Below the pieces are notes generated by a model. It was not told where the DNA came from. It was given only the letters and a program-made list of their open reading frames with translations, and searched no databases. Positions 45,701 to 52,700 of a stretch of 64,000 nt of DNA are shown here, piece after piece; position 1 is the first letter of the stretch, and every line of letters begins with the position of its first letter. Source of the DNA: CAZYPU01 sp964649665 (lineage in GTDB: Bacteria > Omnitrophota > Gorgyraeia > JABMRN01 > RBG-13-46-9); the NCBI GenBank assembly GCA_964649665.1, contig CAZYPU010000001.1, positions 20,339 to 84,338 on the forward strand. The letters run 5' to 3'. Position numbers and translations under genes: made by a program.

Positions 45701-46625
45701 AGCGATACGGAAAATCGTGGAAGAAAGATTCCCGGGTAAAGCGTGCGTGTATTTAATAGCTGACGTCTGCCGGGATAATCTCCTCGTGGAAATCGAGGCA
45801 GTGGCGTATACATACCAAAAGCCTGAAGCCGTAACCGAAGAGACGGTTTTGCAAGAGACAGATCCGCCGAAGGAAGCCGCAAGAAGAGAAGGTAAGAAAG
45901 ACCGGCCGGCTGATGAACCGCATGAACCGGGCGTACCGGTTGCAGAAACGAAGGGGAGCCCGGAAGACGTAATGCAATTCTTGAGGAATCTTCGGATCCC
46001 CAAAGAGCTCGCGCAACGTTTTGTGGAAAGCATAACTTCGCGCGCCTTGGGCAAAAAAGAAATTATTCTGGCGTTCGAGGATGCGATAGGAAGCGGCAGT
46101 GATAAAAGCCCCCTCAGCATCTTCGAGGCGTTGAAAAAACTGAGAAAAAACCCCACATTCTGCCTTCTTCTTAAAAACGTTGACGTTGTTATTGGTTCAT
46201 CGAATAGTCTTCATAATAAGCTCCAGCGGCATTTCGCAAAACCCGATACGGAGGTATTCCTGTTCGCGAGGGCAGATTCCAGGGAGAGATTGAGAGGGGT
46301 AGAAGGCAAGCGAGGCGTGCATTCCTTCTACATAAAAGATAAGGGTTTTAACATAAAAGATAAGGATTTTACCAAAAACGCCTATTATCCCCTTCTGGAG
46401 ATAGTGACAATTGCCCTAAAACAGCATATTGCTGATTTAGTTTCGGTCAGCGTTGGGCTCGATAAACTAGGCATAGAGCTTGAGCAATTGGGAATAGAAT
46501 CGATACTGGAAGAAGAATCCACGGGTGTTTTGGTTTTCACACTTCTGCCTAACGCGAAAGCGCATGACAAACAAGCCCTTATCAAGCGATACGCCGACTT
46601 AAAGCGCTTCATCCGCTCTGCGTAG
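33771..46625 (+). CDS. Giant exported multi-domain protein 1 (4284 residues)
   Basis: A signal peptide (IIFKAICFSLVITFCF, cut near ILWA-N, residue ~28) directs export. Order by residue: ~245-435 degenerate kinase-like P-loop (AIDGQKATRKTTLS); ~548-830 GT2 glycosyltransferase (ILVDDGTPG, DLDIST, IGSRWAKGG, QDTQRSFKLF); ~970 HEIMH metalloprotease-like motif; ~1060-1105 hydrophobic helices; ~1124-1220 GNAT (NEKHRHKGIALKLL); further helices to ~1370; ~1407-1625 module A; ~1712-2924 about 13 repeats of 84-105 residues; ~2924-3353 helical, acidic region; ~3391-3610 module B, a homologue of A; ~3614-4014 tandem Rid domain like chorismatases (ISGTASIKG, ADVCRDNLLVEIEA); ~4062-4284 unknown C-terminal domain. 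Domain names are from motifs; the whole-protein function is unknown. One uninterrupted frame, no adjacent homologue of secretion genes. Confidence 0.8.
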   Translation: MGQNKSIIFKAICFSLVITFCFENILWANPEAFKKNVSNGTLQVQSKINPIATPELLHQGLIEFSLRYIVQAVDDIANINFPLTPEAPHYAKDIKIVLDFSPPTENKKEGKHKEGDNWIVPCTIFDSRGRYFWTYEAVIHPDKSISWKKKISAESAIVPEPQPPAPPVEEPTLAPQASRPLPNPSAFRDLHRSEEGARWPFGKRQLATQDPRRDSDRVEHALGKTRQRYELTQVMDRIVQGVKEKFGSGFVLAIDGQKATRKTTLSEIMSKGISDISSGDIEVLSYTKGMYERERDYMRVVKRALREKKLVVCEGQSMVQILEEGNIFPDLILYHKANLMTQLYSSFLRSFLLSKAYRERMLDDEKKGLSLLLTLCDWAPFGLIFFIWEVYKIFTEKKSDKETLNELSKRPNCVTLNFSTYKLGGLTIEDVYGIMTSVADSASYPSVATVEHGLISEVPGAPLTAEDYVRQKEKEGAEFILLYSREGRLVRCMSIKEAKYAAGNMEIAGIALRIKEGETQFFEAGRTDFETGKIVESLDYTAEMKEPKKVYFVVPMHKEMKRLLPETKDNPYGEDALRKTVWQLQEGSRINRRFKWQLILVDDGTPGNASAKLAEKLWAEIQEEYASWGETLDPSQVIIEKITPREKKKMKSRKGGAVLRGFNIALKSASPGDYIGYTDLDISTDMRQTGFLLKALAEGDAEVAIGSRWAKGGKGEKVPPSGIVSSKVYNLLVQTLMPPLRGIQDTQRSFKLFTKRAAEEILRHAKDNGFAFDTELLLLAKLLSYRTSEVPIAWIDSPGATTLSMFTDGPKMVWSLFRQRRHMFGKMFRSSYIMTRSGATSGSGEGERPLGLIGKWMLTPEAKFKEDHPGCRAGDITFMARRIDYPERDEIEIKLRARCVPFTEFDNFRRTGVEEIDSALKEFLYAFTSLKVKGVTLYMEPNRYGIYGIGTKDIIAVRGPLRFSKIAKTHEIMHAALDAGALTLKTVIDNIKGGEKALNEYIGKNPRRQVPGMRAHYALRLLFRQRNPIRDKLLTRFLKIIQPVRDFLDIRLFGGLSLAGRAGILAVFAYVLESYVGTNRWLLLSVIAVSSIILVDVWYSLWEKWEKTGELINGLLGTRKGHETLTAEVNEIVFDRYPGRRWIPGNVKEALKLDDPSADTTYIIASFKKSNVPIGYLAFTAKSTDAAITCVNLWINEKHRHKGIALKLLERFLEEAERRQKKSAIFRLKKNEGINLDVVTGLLKAAAALRGARIAIVPTSYGRLIRIWLYKSRPRTQLLSAALPLSLLAIEAAKEEPIIIKPWMEAAFMAGFAFLCLCEIIRKYWDAIKENRAVGYAIERFANLIKWLDDFLPIVFLAAILSFVPCPKVSPSAHAAMVTQPPAAAGVVNTLPVAAQVGAADISSTLLDFISTPVSIGLMIGLIFAILCMMYRKVAAALFNNTCVYIKEMLGDKYIRFWARFQEDREALERLFAESRKTAQKYSSSPQDSVEFYAIECYLIARRKGKVKYIHFSQELAKAFRRDRRFIGRSIAWYRFRVRLKSLWARILLKGEGLAGDGLEDLQKSIRYCESLLRLDTLIYKNREQYARQIFDAIINNPERFPGIKEVPDPDDPGTHMLVYESPNSSGVRNPKDGFIKPLLIPTLTGIAAPAAGAVLAAPYFAEIPTYISDILNWFASIGAGGALSWKTIAILVTFVPLFISIVSAVKGESLSGKYRGIWRERLEKALRKHSKLNKDGVIPDLATLLSIRHKLFRSERASGSLLAILQAYQDLLSGGIIKKPKFAPLHIFVLRDLGFVTDELWAEYEVYITSKNNDEISEPRIKLWHSLVRAVLKKEDMLGKDGTIDDVKKLEGIKPDFFTSRKGRAGINEVYEAFQRAAKKKNIPYRYAHKRKFVLYVLRILGFLTDEMCGIVENIDFTFPSDKLKKKYHAALAPVLRKKDILNEKGKVRDIDALLRVNVKLFRARKEEGKGVSLYSIFISYQKKARLSRIKKPKHATWPCFILYSLGFVTDEVWKGYLSYRRKLLLKRETRAAERQSKPVPFPASFNVTQAQLSGVRKALEKIHVLDEKGMIKSLGAFDSITRQSIVEGGGGPAYGIFKSGIQRTEQALPGGTDLCHYMLYHLGFVSEAVWLEYTQYLKIKEALKKVNMLNRRGKIRDITALLRVNATFLSNQGILGVYLSYVRAHYEFKRDTPKGIKLHYYALYRLGLVTEELLREYKWYIRLEKALRTRLKLDQNGKIRDHATLLSINTNFLEKEGLLEGYRLYMEAHPELAKETPEGTEPHHYLLRHLGLFAKALFTQESEGYAQLKNALKESEKLTPEGEVRDLKALLSINIEFFEKKKVLEAYQSCLKTVAEELPEGAEGCHYVLYSLGLVSGNLWTEYTWYCRLKKALKGAGKLSPEGIIKNLTSLRGIDYAFFNEHGIVRISQFYTRRYPGFWRGIPRGADGWRYLLYNLGFVDDELWQNYLWYAKISVTLKAAGKLDKQGAIRDINTLSNIGAAFFKEHDISGIYQAYLEENPDFIQSVPEGVEPRHYFLFILDFMPDKFLREYKCCSEMKRALEKAGKLNKAGEIPDLATLLGMNKKFFSEIGALPAYEAYLEFYPELEHHAPEKESAECDALHRMGFVSKELYQKYMLHLKVKQILKNSGKLDKTGKFRDIDSFLSVNSGFLREHKILNSADAFFRKNPELMKKMLATADISHCFLYCLGLVSEELWNKYETRCPFKAVLWKERLLDSHRRIRDYDALFSINAAFLKKHGLLSLYQSYVQEHPGFAEKLPEGANPRHYFLYRMYRMGLVSDEVWNGYIKCVTTPEFLKLNDEKRMWYVTRRYCLEAARIIRPGEIIQEAAILLNIREPVFRRKKTKETWREATRYYSRQWEEGLLGKFELENLDIYILKDLGLATASSWDEYLAYSARERAARIEKSAMTARGSVLNRIKGLAVDIQKAIEEGDIASAAAALDMIDKLCEGHGGRISLPEQIKILLDGFREQTSQMIDAGMREFADARREIEKGIYAAYADLVNLVDNIDALANPPVGEEGVEEEDRATHELLIILQFKRESLDSLKTLEDDLEVIRKKITELVGESGNFENTLAARAVIQLEELEEGIPKLPAKIEKLFSRLLGENSGKEEAQEPIEDIEVIVDIEVEPGAAKGPDLEIAADITIEEMPDEEPKTTETENIKERRLDLEFARDLLSMFDSGVPVTEGEIQDEIDYIESNLEAIRGESKKLWETAKMLLERLKKARWIVRIKARKCLAGARKTTEQPSSELIASRTIGGFLRQNPDKTLLQIMPLVVRTGNWVAVEIAIGMIREDETLKLKKDDAAYLAEIEAQLLKAQKAQKGAKKTAKSKPTRNPKDGFIKPLLIPTLTGIAAPAAGAVLAAPYLSKSFGLPLVAGVAIIAIILILYSRYSKEIKALWKMTCINLGDLYEDFSIEIMERLRKDHETFKWLFDYVDELVKLPMSFENAEKLFAVKCYLLIRKKGRVNCDRFLRTLTSALRDDIEYSRQSIVWNNSMIGRKKFWVHLLRRSDDSTTKREIRDLESEIERERILSEMEIEGAQDMLNGKENSVRRIFDLVCANPDFFPGIKKIPDSKNPEIGALAYMPAAPESSVADMGICKHVLLSVSPREETTLEKQTQEALSRAKKLLTDMGYNESAVVKQTVFLRSVSDKAECKEIIEAHYDRGPPPATSYIKEPPADGSDVTIEILAIKGENTNVRRVNEFLTVVEQENLKWAYVAGIEPDETIPDETIEDTYEQALNAFRKMKDVLEENGFNFEDVIRTWIYERDLLKTENGSQRYQLLNDARSEFFNTGDNGKKIHFGRNFRNLIRDPQLKEEILPPASTGIGMSGGTFVMECLALSTTRNDVSITPLENPDQVPAHKYSKKVLRKGRSEEEKTSPMFSRGMVVNIGGYKMTLISGTASIKGPKTVHKRSVKKQTKTTIENILRVIEQAGASLADIPQLRVYIKNSKHYKAIRKIVEERFPGKACVYLIADVCRDNLLVEIEAVAYTYQKPEAVTEETVLQETDPPKEAARREGKKDRPADEPHEPGVPVAETKGSPEDVMQFLRNLRIPKELAQRFVESITSRALGKKEIILAFEDAIGSGSDKSPLSIFEALKKLRKNPTFCLLLKNVDVVIGSSNSLHNKLQRHFAKPDTEVFLFARADSRERLRGVEGKRGVHSFYIKDKGFNIKDKDFTKNAYYPLLEIVTIALKQHIADLVSVSVGLDKLGIELEQLGIESILEEESTGVLVFTLLPNAKAHDKQALIKRYADLKRFIRSA
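38655..38752 (+). repeat. 98-bp intragenic repeat, copy 1 (in giant gene 1)
   Basis: Matches 43836-43933 with a single mismatch, encoding RNPKDGFIKPLLIPTLTGIA and a following Ala-rich hydrophobic stretch. Confidence 0.9.
38905..42540 (+). repeat. About 13 tandem protein repeats of 84-105 residues (in giant gene 1)
   Basis: Each unit has the same order: helix ending in ALKKAGKL-like, D-x-x-G-x-[IV]-[RP]-D-[LI]-x-[AT]-L-L-[SR]-[IV]-N, FF/FL..., YxxYL, an HY-x-LY-x-LG-[LF]-V-[ST]-[ED]-E-[LV]-W-x-EY ending. Units 1-3 and 13 are the most divergent, units 5-12 the most regular (about 84 residues). An all-helical solenoid is likely. Confidence 0.85.
43836..43933 (+). repeat. 98-bp intragenic repeat, copy 2 (in giant gene 1)
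   Basis: One mismatch to 38655-38752, 5.2 kb apart. In copy 1 it follows module A, in copy 2 it precedes module B. Confidence 0.9.
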
Positions 46626-46680
46626 CACGCCGTAACAGCGTGTAAATCAACCCTGTTAGTATTTTCAATAGTTACCTTCC

Positions 46681-46713
46681 TGTGACACTTGCCCCACTAT
46701 TTTATGCTATATT
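46681..46713 (+). promoter_or_regulatory. Promoter-like element of giant gene 2
   Basis: TGTGACAC (46681-46688) and TATGCTATATT (46703-46713), the same two blocks with the same 22-bp offset as before giant gene 1. ATG 46723 is 9 bp after the second block, so a near-leaderless transcript is predicted. Confidence 0.6.
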
Positions 46714-46722
46714 AAATCTTAT

Positions 46723-49700
46723 ATGTTGCATATAAAACGTAGTATTTGGGTAAAATTTATAGCAATGGGCATGGCCTGCCTATTTTTTCTTGACACCATC
46801 TCGTGGGCGTATCCCGTTGACCGGTCCGAAATTACCACTCTCGCCGCGCAAAGCATGTTCAACTCCATTCTCGACGCCATTACAAAAAAGCCCTCCGAAC
46901 GCTACTCATACCGAAAGCGTCTGGAAAAAGAAATGGTCTGCATTATCGAAATGGCGCTTAGGGCGCTGGATAGGAAGAACCCTGACATTGACTGGGGAAG
47001 CCACCTCAACATTAACGCGGCGCTTAACACGATGCAGCATGACGGGCGTTACCGCAAGCTGATGGAAGTCCTGGATATACCGAGGCGCCTGGAGGACGAA
47101 AAAGGGGAGTACATCGAAATACTCGTAAAAACCACAAGGCCAAGCGGAAGACAAAAAGAATTTACGATTAAATTCCGCGGCGAAAAACTCGATGACCTCT
47201 CTGATCGGGGCAAGATTGAGATTATATCCGCGGAAGGGAATACTGCGCCGGCGCCAAATACGGATATCGAGGCGCCGAAAGGACCGTACGGAACCGGGGT
47301 AAAAAGGGTTAAGGTACCATTCAAGGAAAAGAATCTGGAGGCGCGAAAAAAGAAAGCGCTTTCCTTTATTAAAATAAAATCCGCCGAATACTGCCACAGT
47401 GAACTTTGGGATAATATCTGGAACAGCCTTGTTTATAATGGGGGCGTAGCTGAAATAGGAGCGGTTTTAAAAAGGAAGATAAATCGGGTTCTGCGCTCGC
47501 CCCCGGTGGTTAGGAAAAAAGAAGTTGCCATGGAGGCGGTGAAGAGCCTTGCGACTTCTCTTGCCCTAAAAGAGAACTCCGGCAGCGTTGACCGCGCGTT
47601 AATGCGTGATTTTAGAATAGCGGTTCTTTTATTGCTGGATATCTTTGTGCCGGGCATACATGAGGAATTTAAAAAGCAAGATATTTTGGACGGCGAACAT
47701 TTCTTTCCCGGGATATTCGACCGCCTCTCGATTCGCGGTATCCCTGCCGCCCCGGCCGCAGACATGGCCGAGCCGCAATCGCCAAAACCTGAAGGCCCAG
47801 CGCAGGGGCCGAAAGCCGAATTCATGATTCCGGGCGCGGCGCCGGACATGGGCGCGGCGGCGCTCGGAGCGCTCTGGCCGTTCGGGTTAGTCGGCGCTCT
47901 GCCGAGAACACCGCGGCGCCGGTTCGGGGAGCCCCTTATAGATTCGTTATTTAATCGCGGCAAGCGCTTCATGCAGCCGGCTATCCCGCCCGAGATGGGC
48001 GGCGCCGTAGCCGAGCCGGCATCGCCGAAGCCCGCACATGGGACAGGTACAAGCTCGGATTTGAAAGCGTCCCTACCGTCCTATACCGAAGAGACCCTGT
48101 ATGCGCTGGAACAAGCAGGAGGCAATCAGGCAAAAGCAGCCGGCATACTTAACATAGGCCTATCAGCTGTCTCAGAGAGAAAAAGCCGCATAAGACGAGT
48201 CGCCGTCAAAATAAACGATAATGCCACGCTCAAACGGCTGCTACCCCTACCGTCCTATACCGAAGAGACCCTGGAGGCGCTGAAAAAAGTAGGGGGTAAT
48301 CAAGTAAAAGCAGCTCGTGTGCTTAGTATAATCCAACAAACTGTTTCACAGAGAATAATCGCCATAAGACGGGCCGCCGCCAGAATAGGCGATAAGGCCA
48401 CGCTTGAACGACTTGCTAAAGCGCTATTATCATTACCTGCTTATACCGAAGCAACCCTGGAGGCGCTGGAACAATCGCAAGGCAAGCAGAAAGAAGCAGC
48501 CGGTATACTTAAGATAAGCCAAGCAACTGTTTCACGAAGAATAAGCGCCATAAGATCAATCGCCACCAGAATAGACGATAAGACTACACTTGAACGGTTT
48601 AATGAAGTGTTAAAAGTCTCAAAAGGCGCCGCCCCAGGCGACAGCGTATCGTCAAGAGGTCGTCAAGGCGCCGCAATCGGCGCGGGACTTACCACTTTAA
48701 GCTGGCAGGCGGGATTATGCTTCTTCGCGTTCCTATTCGTTTATGAGATCGCCCGGCAGGTCTGGTATGCGAGATTCTACAAGAATTTACTCGATAGCCA
48801 CCCCAAGGCTACGCGAATAATCAATTCCTTCTTCTCAAGCTCCTTCCATTTCCCGCGGGTCATAGAAGATTTTATAAAGAACCATATCACGCAGCCGTTA
48901 CTGAATATATTCTCAAGAATAAGATTTCAAAGCCCGATCGTGCAGGTCCGATTAGCCGGCATTGGCCGCACGATTACCGTTTTCAGAATGCCGGTGGAAC
49001 TAATGATGTCTGAGAAATCGCCGCAGAAGCCGCCGGGCCATGCGCTAGGAGAGCTGCCGGCGTCCACCGCAGTCCCGTCCGAGCCGCTAGGCGCGCCGGA
49101 GGGAGCACACTCCCAACCTGACAAACTCGAACAGGTTAGGATCTTGTTGCGCACGCTCATCCAAAAAATAAATTTATTCTTTTTTGGAATATTTTCGCAA
49201 AAGAAACAATCGCGCGAAGTTGGCCTTGAAGATTTGGTTTTTGAAAGGGCCGTTATAATCGGCGAAGGATCGTTCTCCCGTGTATTCAGAGTCCCGCATA
49301 AAGACAATGGCGTCGATTACGCGTTAAAACTTTATTGCAAGGCGCCTCCGGGTTATTCTCTGAAGAGCGCCGTTGAATTGATCGATTATCAAATGCGCAT
49401 CGCCCGCGAGTATCCGCAACTGATTAAATCCGGAATCATGCCCAAGTATTTTACAAAAGGCAGTTGTTATTTTGACGGCGATAGGCTCAGCCTTGCACCA
49501 ATAAGCGAAAAAGCATACCCATGCCTGCTGATGGAGTATATCAAGGGAGATGATCTATCTTCTCTATCAGATCTGGATTATCACGTAGGGACAAAACTTG
49601 TTAGGGATGCATTGGCGGAGGGGCAAGACCAATATATTATCGCTGCCCTATATAATATTCTGCGTGATAAGCTGGACGAGGCATATTCTATAGCGCAGGC

Positions 49701-52700
49701 AGTTAATGCCTGTCATAGCGCAGAGCCTCATGGCACTTTTCCCGGGGGATTACTGATTAAGGAGCTCAAGCCGACTAACATTAAAGTACGGCCAGACAAA
49801 ACCGTTTGCCTGGTGGATCTCGAAAGTGCGGTCCCGCTAAATTATGACTGGGTGCGTAATCCTTCCGGAGTGCCGCCGGTAGCGAGACTGGTGATGACCA
49901 GCGCTTTCAGCGAGGATAAAAACGCTTTTAAAGACAAATCCAAAGCGGGCTTAATCCTCTTAGGGCAAAAATTGGATGTGCCGTGGGATATTTATAGTTT
50001 TGGCGTGGTATTATCGAGGATGCTGCATGAATATAACATAACGCTGGATGACGCCGCAGAGATTAAGGAAGCAGCAGTACAAACCGATACGATGAGAAGG
50101 TTCTTGGAAAGAGCAGAATTTGCCAAGGGACAATTTAAGCGGTCGATCGCCGGCATGAAGGAGATTATAAAGAAATGCACGATAAAAGATCGAACGAAGC
50201 GCTACCGGGATATGGGCGAGGTCATCGAGGCGCTTAAAGATTGCATTGGCGTGGTTGATAAAGAATTCAGGGGCAAAATTCCCGCTGAGCTGCCGTCGCA
50301 GGAACCGCGCGGCACCACGTCCCAAGAGAGCATTGAGCCTAAAGCAGCCGCGGCCGAGCCGCCGGCGCCGCGAGTCGCGCCAAAGGCGACAGAGCCATTG
50401 CCGGAAACTGCAGGAACAAATTCAGGCCCAGATTCGAAATCGCCTCTGTCCCCGTCTATGCTTCCGGGCGGGGAAGAACAGCCGTATAAGCCCGGCCAAT
50501 ACGTATACGAACACCCGTATAAGTGGTTTTTAATTTCCGCAGCAGGGTTGTCAGCCAATTTGCTTGCGGCGGCCTTATGCCTGGTCCCGGCTATATTGAT
50601 TTCATCTTCCATCAACCTTTCCACGCCACCGCTTATAGCGCTCGGCGGCGCGCTATTATATTGCGCAGGCGCTCTGAACGCGATAATATTTGCCGTTAAC
50701 ATTCTCGAAGCCGGCATGGCGTTTATCCGGGGAGACGTTGTGGTAAAAGACATCCCGTCGGAAACGGATAAAATTAAAAAATACCTTTATACCGCCAGCA
50801 TACCGCACGAACTGGGCCACTATCTTATGGCGAGGTTATTCGGATTAAATGTGAAATTTTCCACAATCGGGGTTGATTGTAAAGATATCGACGTGTTTGA
50901 AGTAACCGATTATACGAATATGCGCTACGCGATTAATATGATGAAAGAACGCGGCCTTTTCCCATTCTCAAGCTCGCAACCCGGCAAATTTAATCGGGTT
51001 AAAATCGGGGGGAGTAATGAATTCGTTTTTAATGTTACCGAAAAAGACAGATATTTGTTAGAGCAAATGGTTCGGGCCTGGGCTTCGGAGAAAAGCCTTG
51101 ACGCCGGCATTGAAGTGACAATGGATAACCGTCTCATCAACGTTTATAAAGGCCATGACCAGTACGCAATTCTGAGTTATTCGGTGGGGATGGGAGAAAA
51201 TTCAGAAATTGAAATCACTATCTATAATCAACGCGTAGAGTATCCATATAAAAGTCAGGGATTGATGGCGCTTTTACAAACCTATATCTTTTATCTGTCT
51301 AAATCGGACAAAGTCACTTATTGGAACATAGAAGGTACGGACGGAAAGGTATTCGCGAAAACAATGGAGGATAAAGGTATCTTAACGGATGTAAAATACA
51401 AGAAAACTTCCCGCCTCGAAGATCATACCGAAGTGCGCTATGCGGAAGCGAGCATTAATAAAAACGTAGTGGCACAAAGAGCCAAGGACTATCCGTTCGC
51501 GGCCGAGCCGCCGTCGCCGCAGGGTCCGAAAGCCGAATTCATGGTCCCGGGCGCGGCGCTGGATACAGGCGCGGCGGCGCTCGGAGCGCTCTGGCCGCTC
51601 GGGTTAGTCGGCGCTCTGCCGAGAACACTGCGGCGCCGGTTCGGGGAGCCCTTTATGGATTCGATATTTAACCGCGGCAGGTGCTTTATGCAGCCGGCTA
51701 TCCCGCCCGAGATGGGTGGCAGCGCGACCGAGTGCGAGGCGCCGAAGCCTGTGAATATTAGCGCTGAAAAAAAGGAGGCGTTTTTTAATGAATTAGGTAT
51801 AGGAGAGGAAGCCCTCGCAGCCGCTATCTTGAAATCCCCTACACTCGCAGGGCTTAACCCAGCCCGTGTAAGGAGGGCCTGGAGAGATAAATTAGGCATA
51901 GAAAAAGAAGCCCTCGCGGCCGCTATCTTGAAATGGCCTAAAATTGCAGGCTATAATGTTCCAAATAATATCAAGCCGAAACTGCAGATTCTCAAGATGT
52001 TTAATGTCGGAAAAAATAAAATAATGGACTTCCTTATCAGGATAGTTGATTTTAACAGCAAGGCATTGGAATTTATTTTAGAGGCCTCAAAAGCGTCTTC
52101 TTTTGAGATAAAAGACATCAAGACATTAATAAGGATCTATAGAAAACTGAATAAAGCTGTCAAAGCTAAGACAAAAGTTACACTTGCCGGATGGTTCCGG
52201 GAACGAATAACCGATGATATTAATTTGACGGTGAAGCCAATTCTGTCGGATATTATAACCGAATTGCAGTCAGAAGAGACTGTGGATGAGGATTTGTGGG
52301 CAATGATAAAAGAAGCGAAGGCAATATTTGAGAGACAAGAAGAGAATGCCGTTGCCAGAGGCGAAAGAGAAGAACCTCGTAAATTTTCTCCTATTGCCTT
52401 ATTTAGAATAGATTCGGCCCTTTACTATAGAGCCAGAAGAATAGGAATGTTGCGCAGGCTGCATTATATTAAACCCAGGTTAGGGTTGCGCAAGGAAGAT
52501 ACCGGCAGGCTTATTCAGGAGATAATGAAAGCAGAAGAAGAGTTTGACCGGCGTGAAGAGCGGGATGTCCGACGAGGATTTAGGGACAGCGCCCGCCCAT
52601 GGATTCGTAGAAGGCTTTGGGAAATCAACCCATACCTGTATGATTTTTTACATAATCATAGGCCGGATTTACTCAAAACCTGCGTGCCTGCCGGCCTCCC

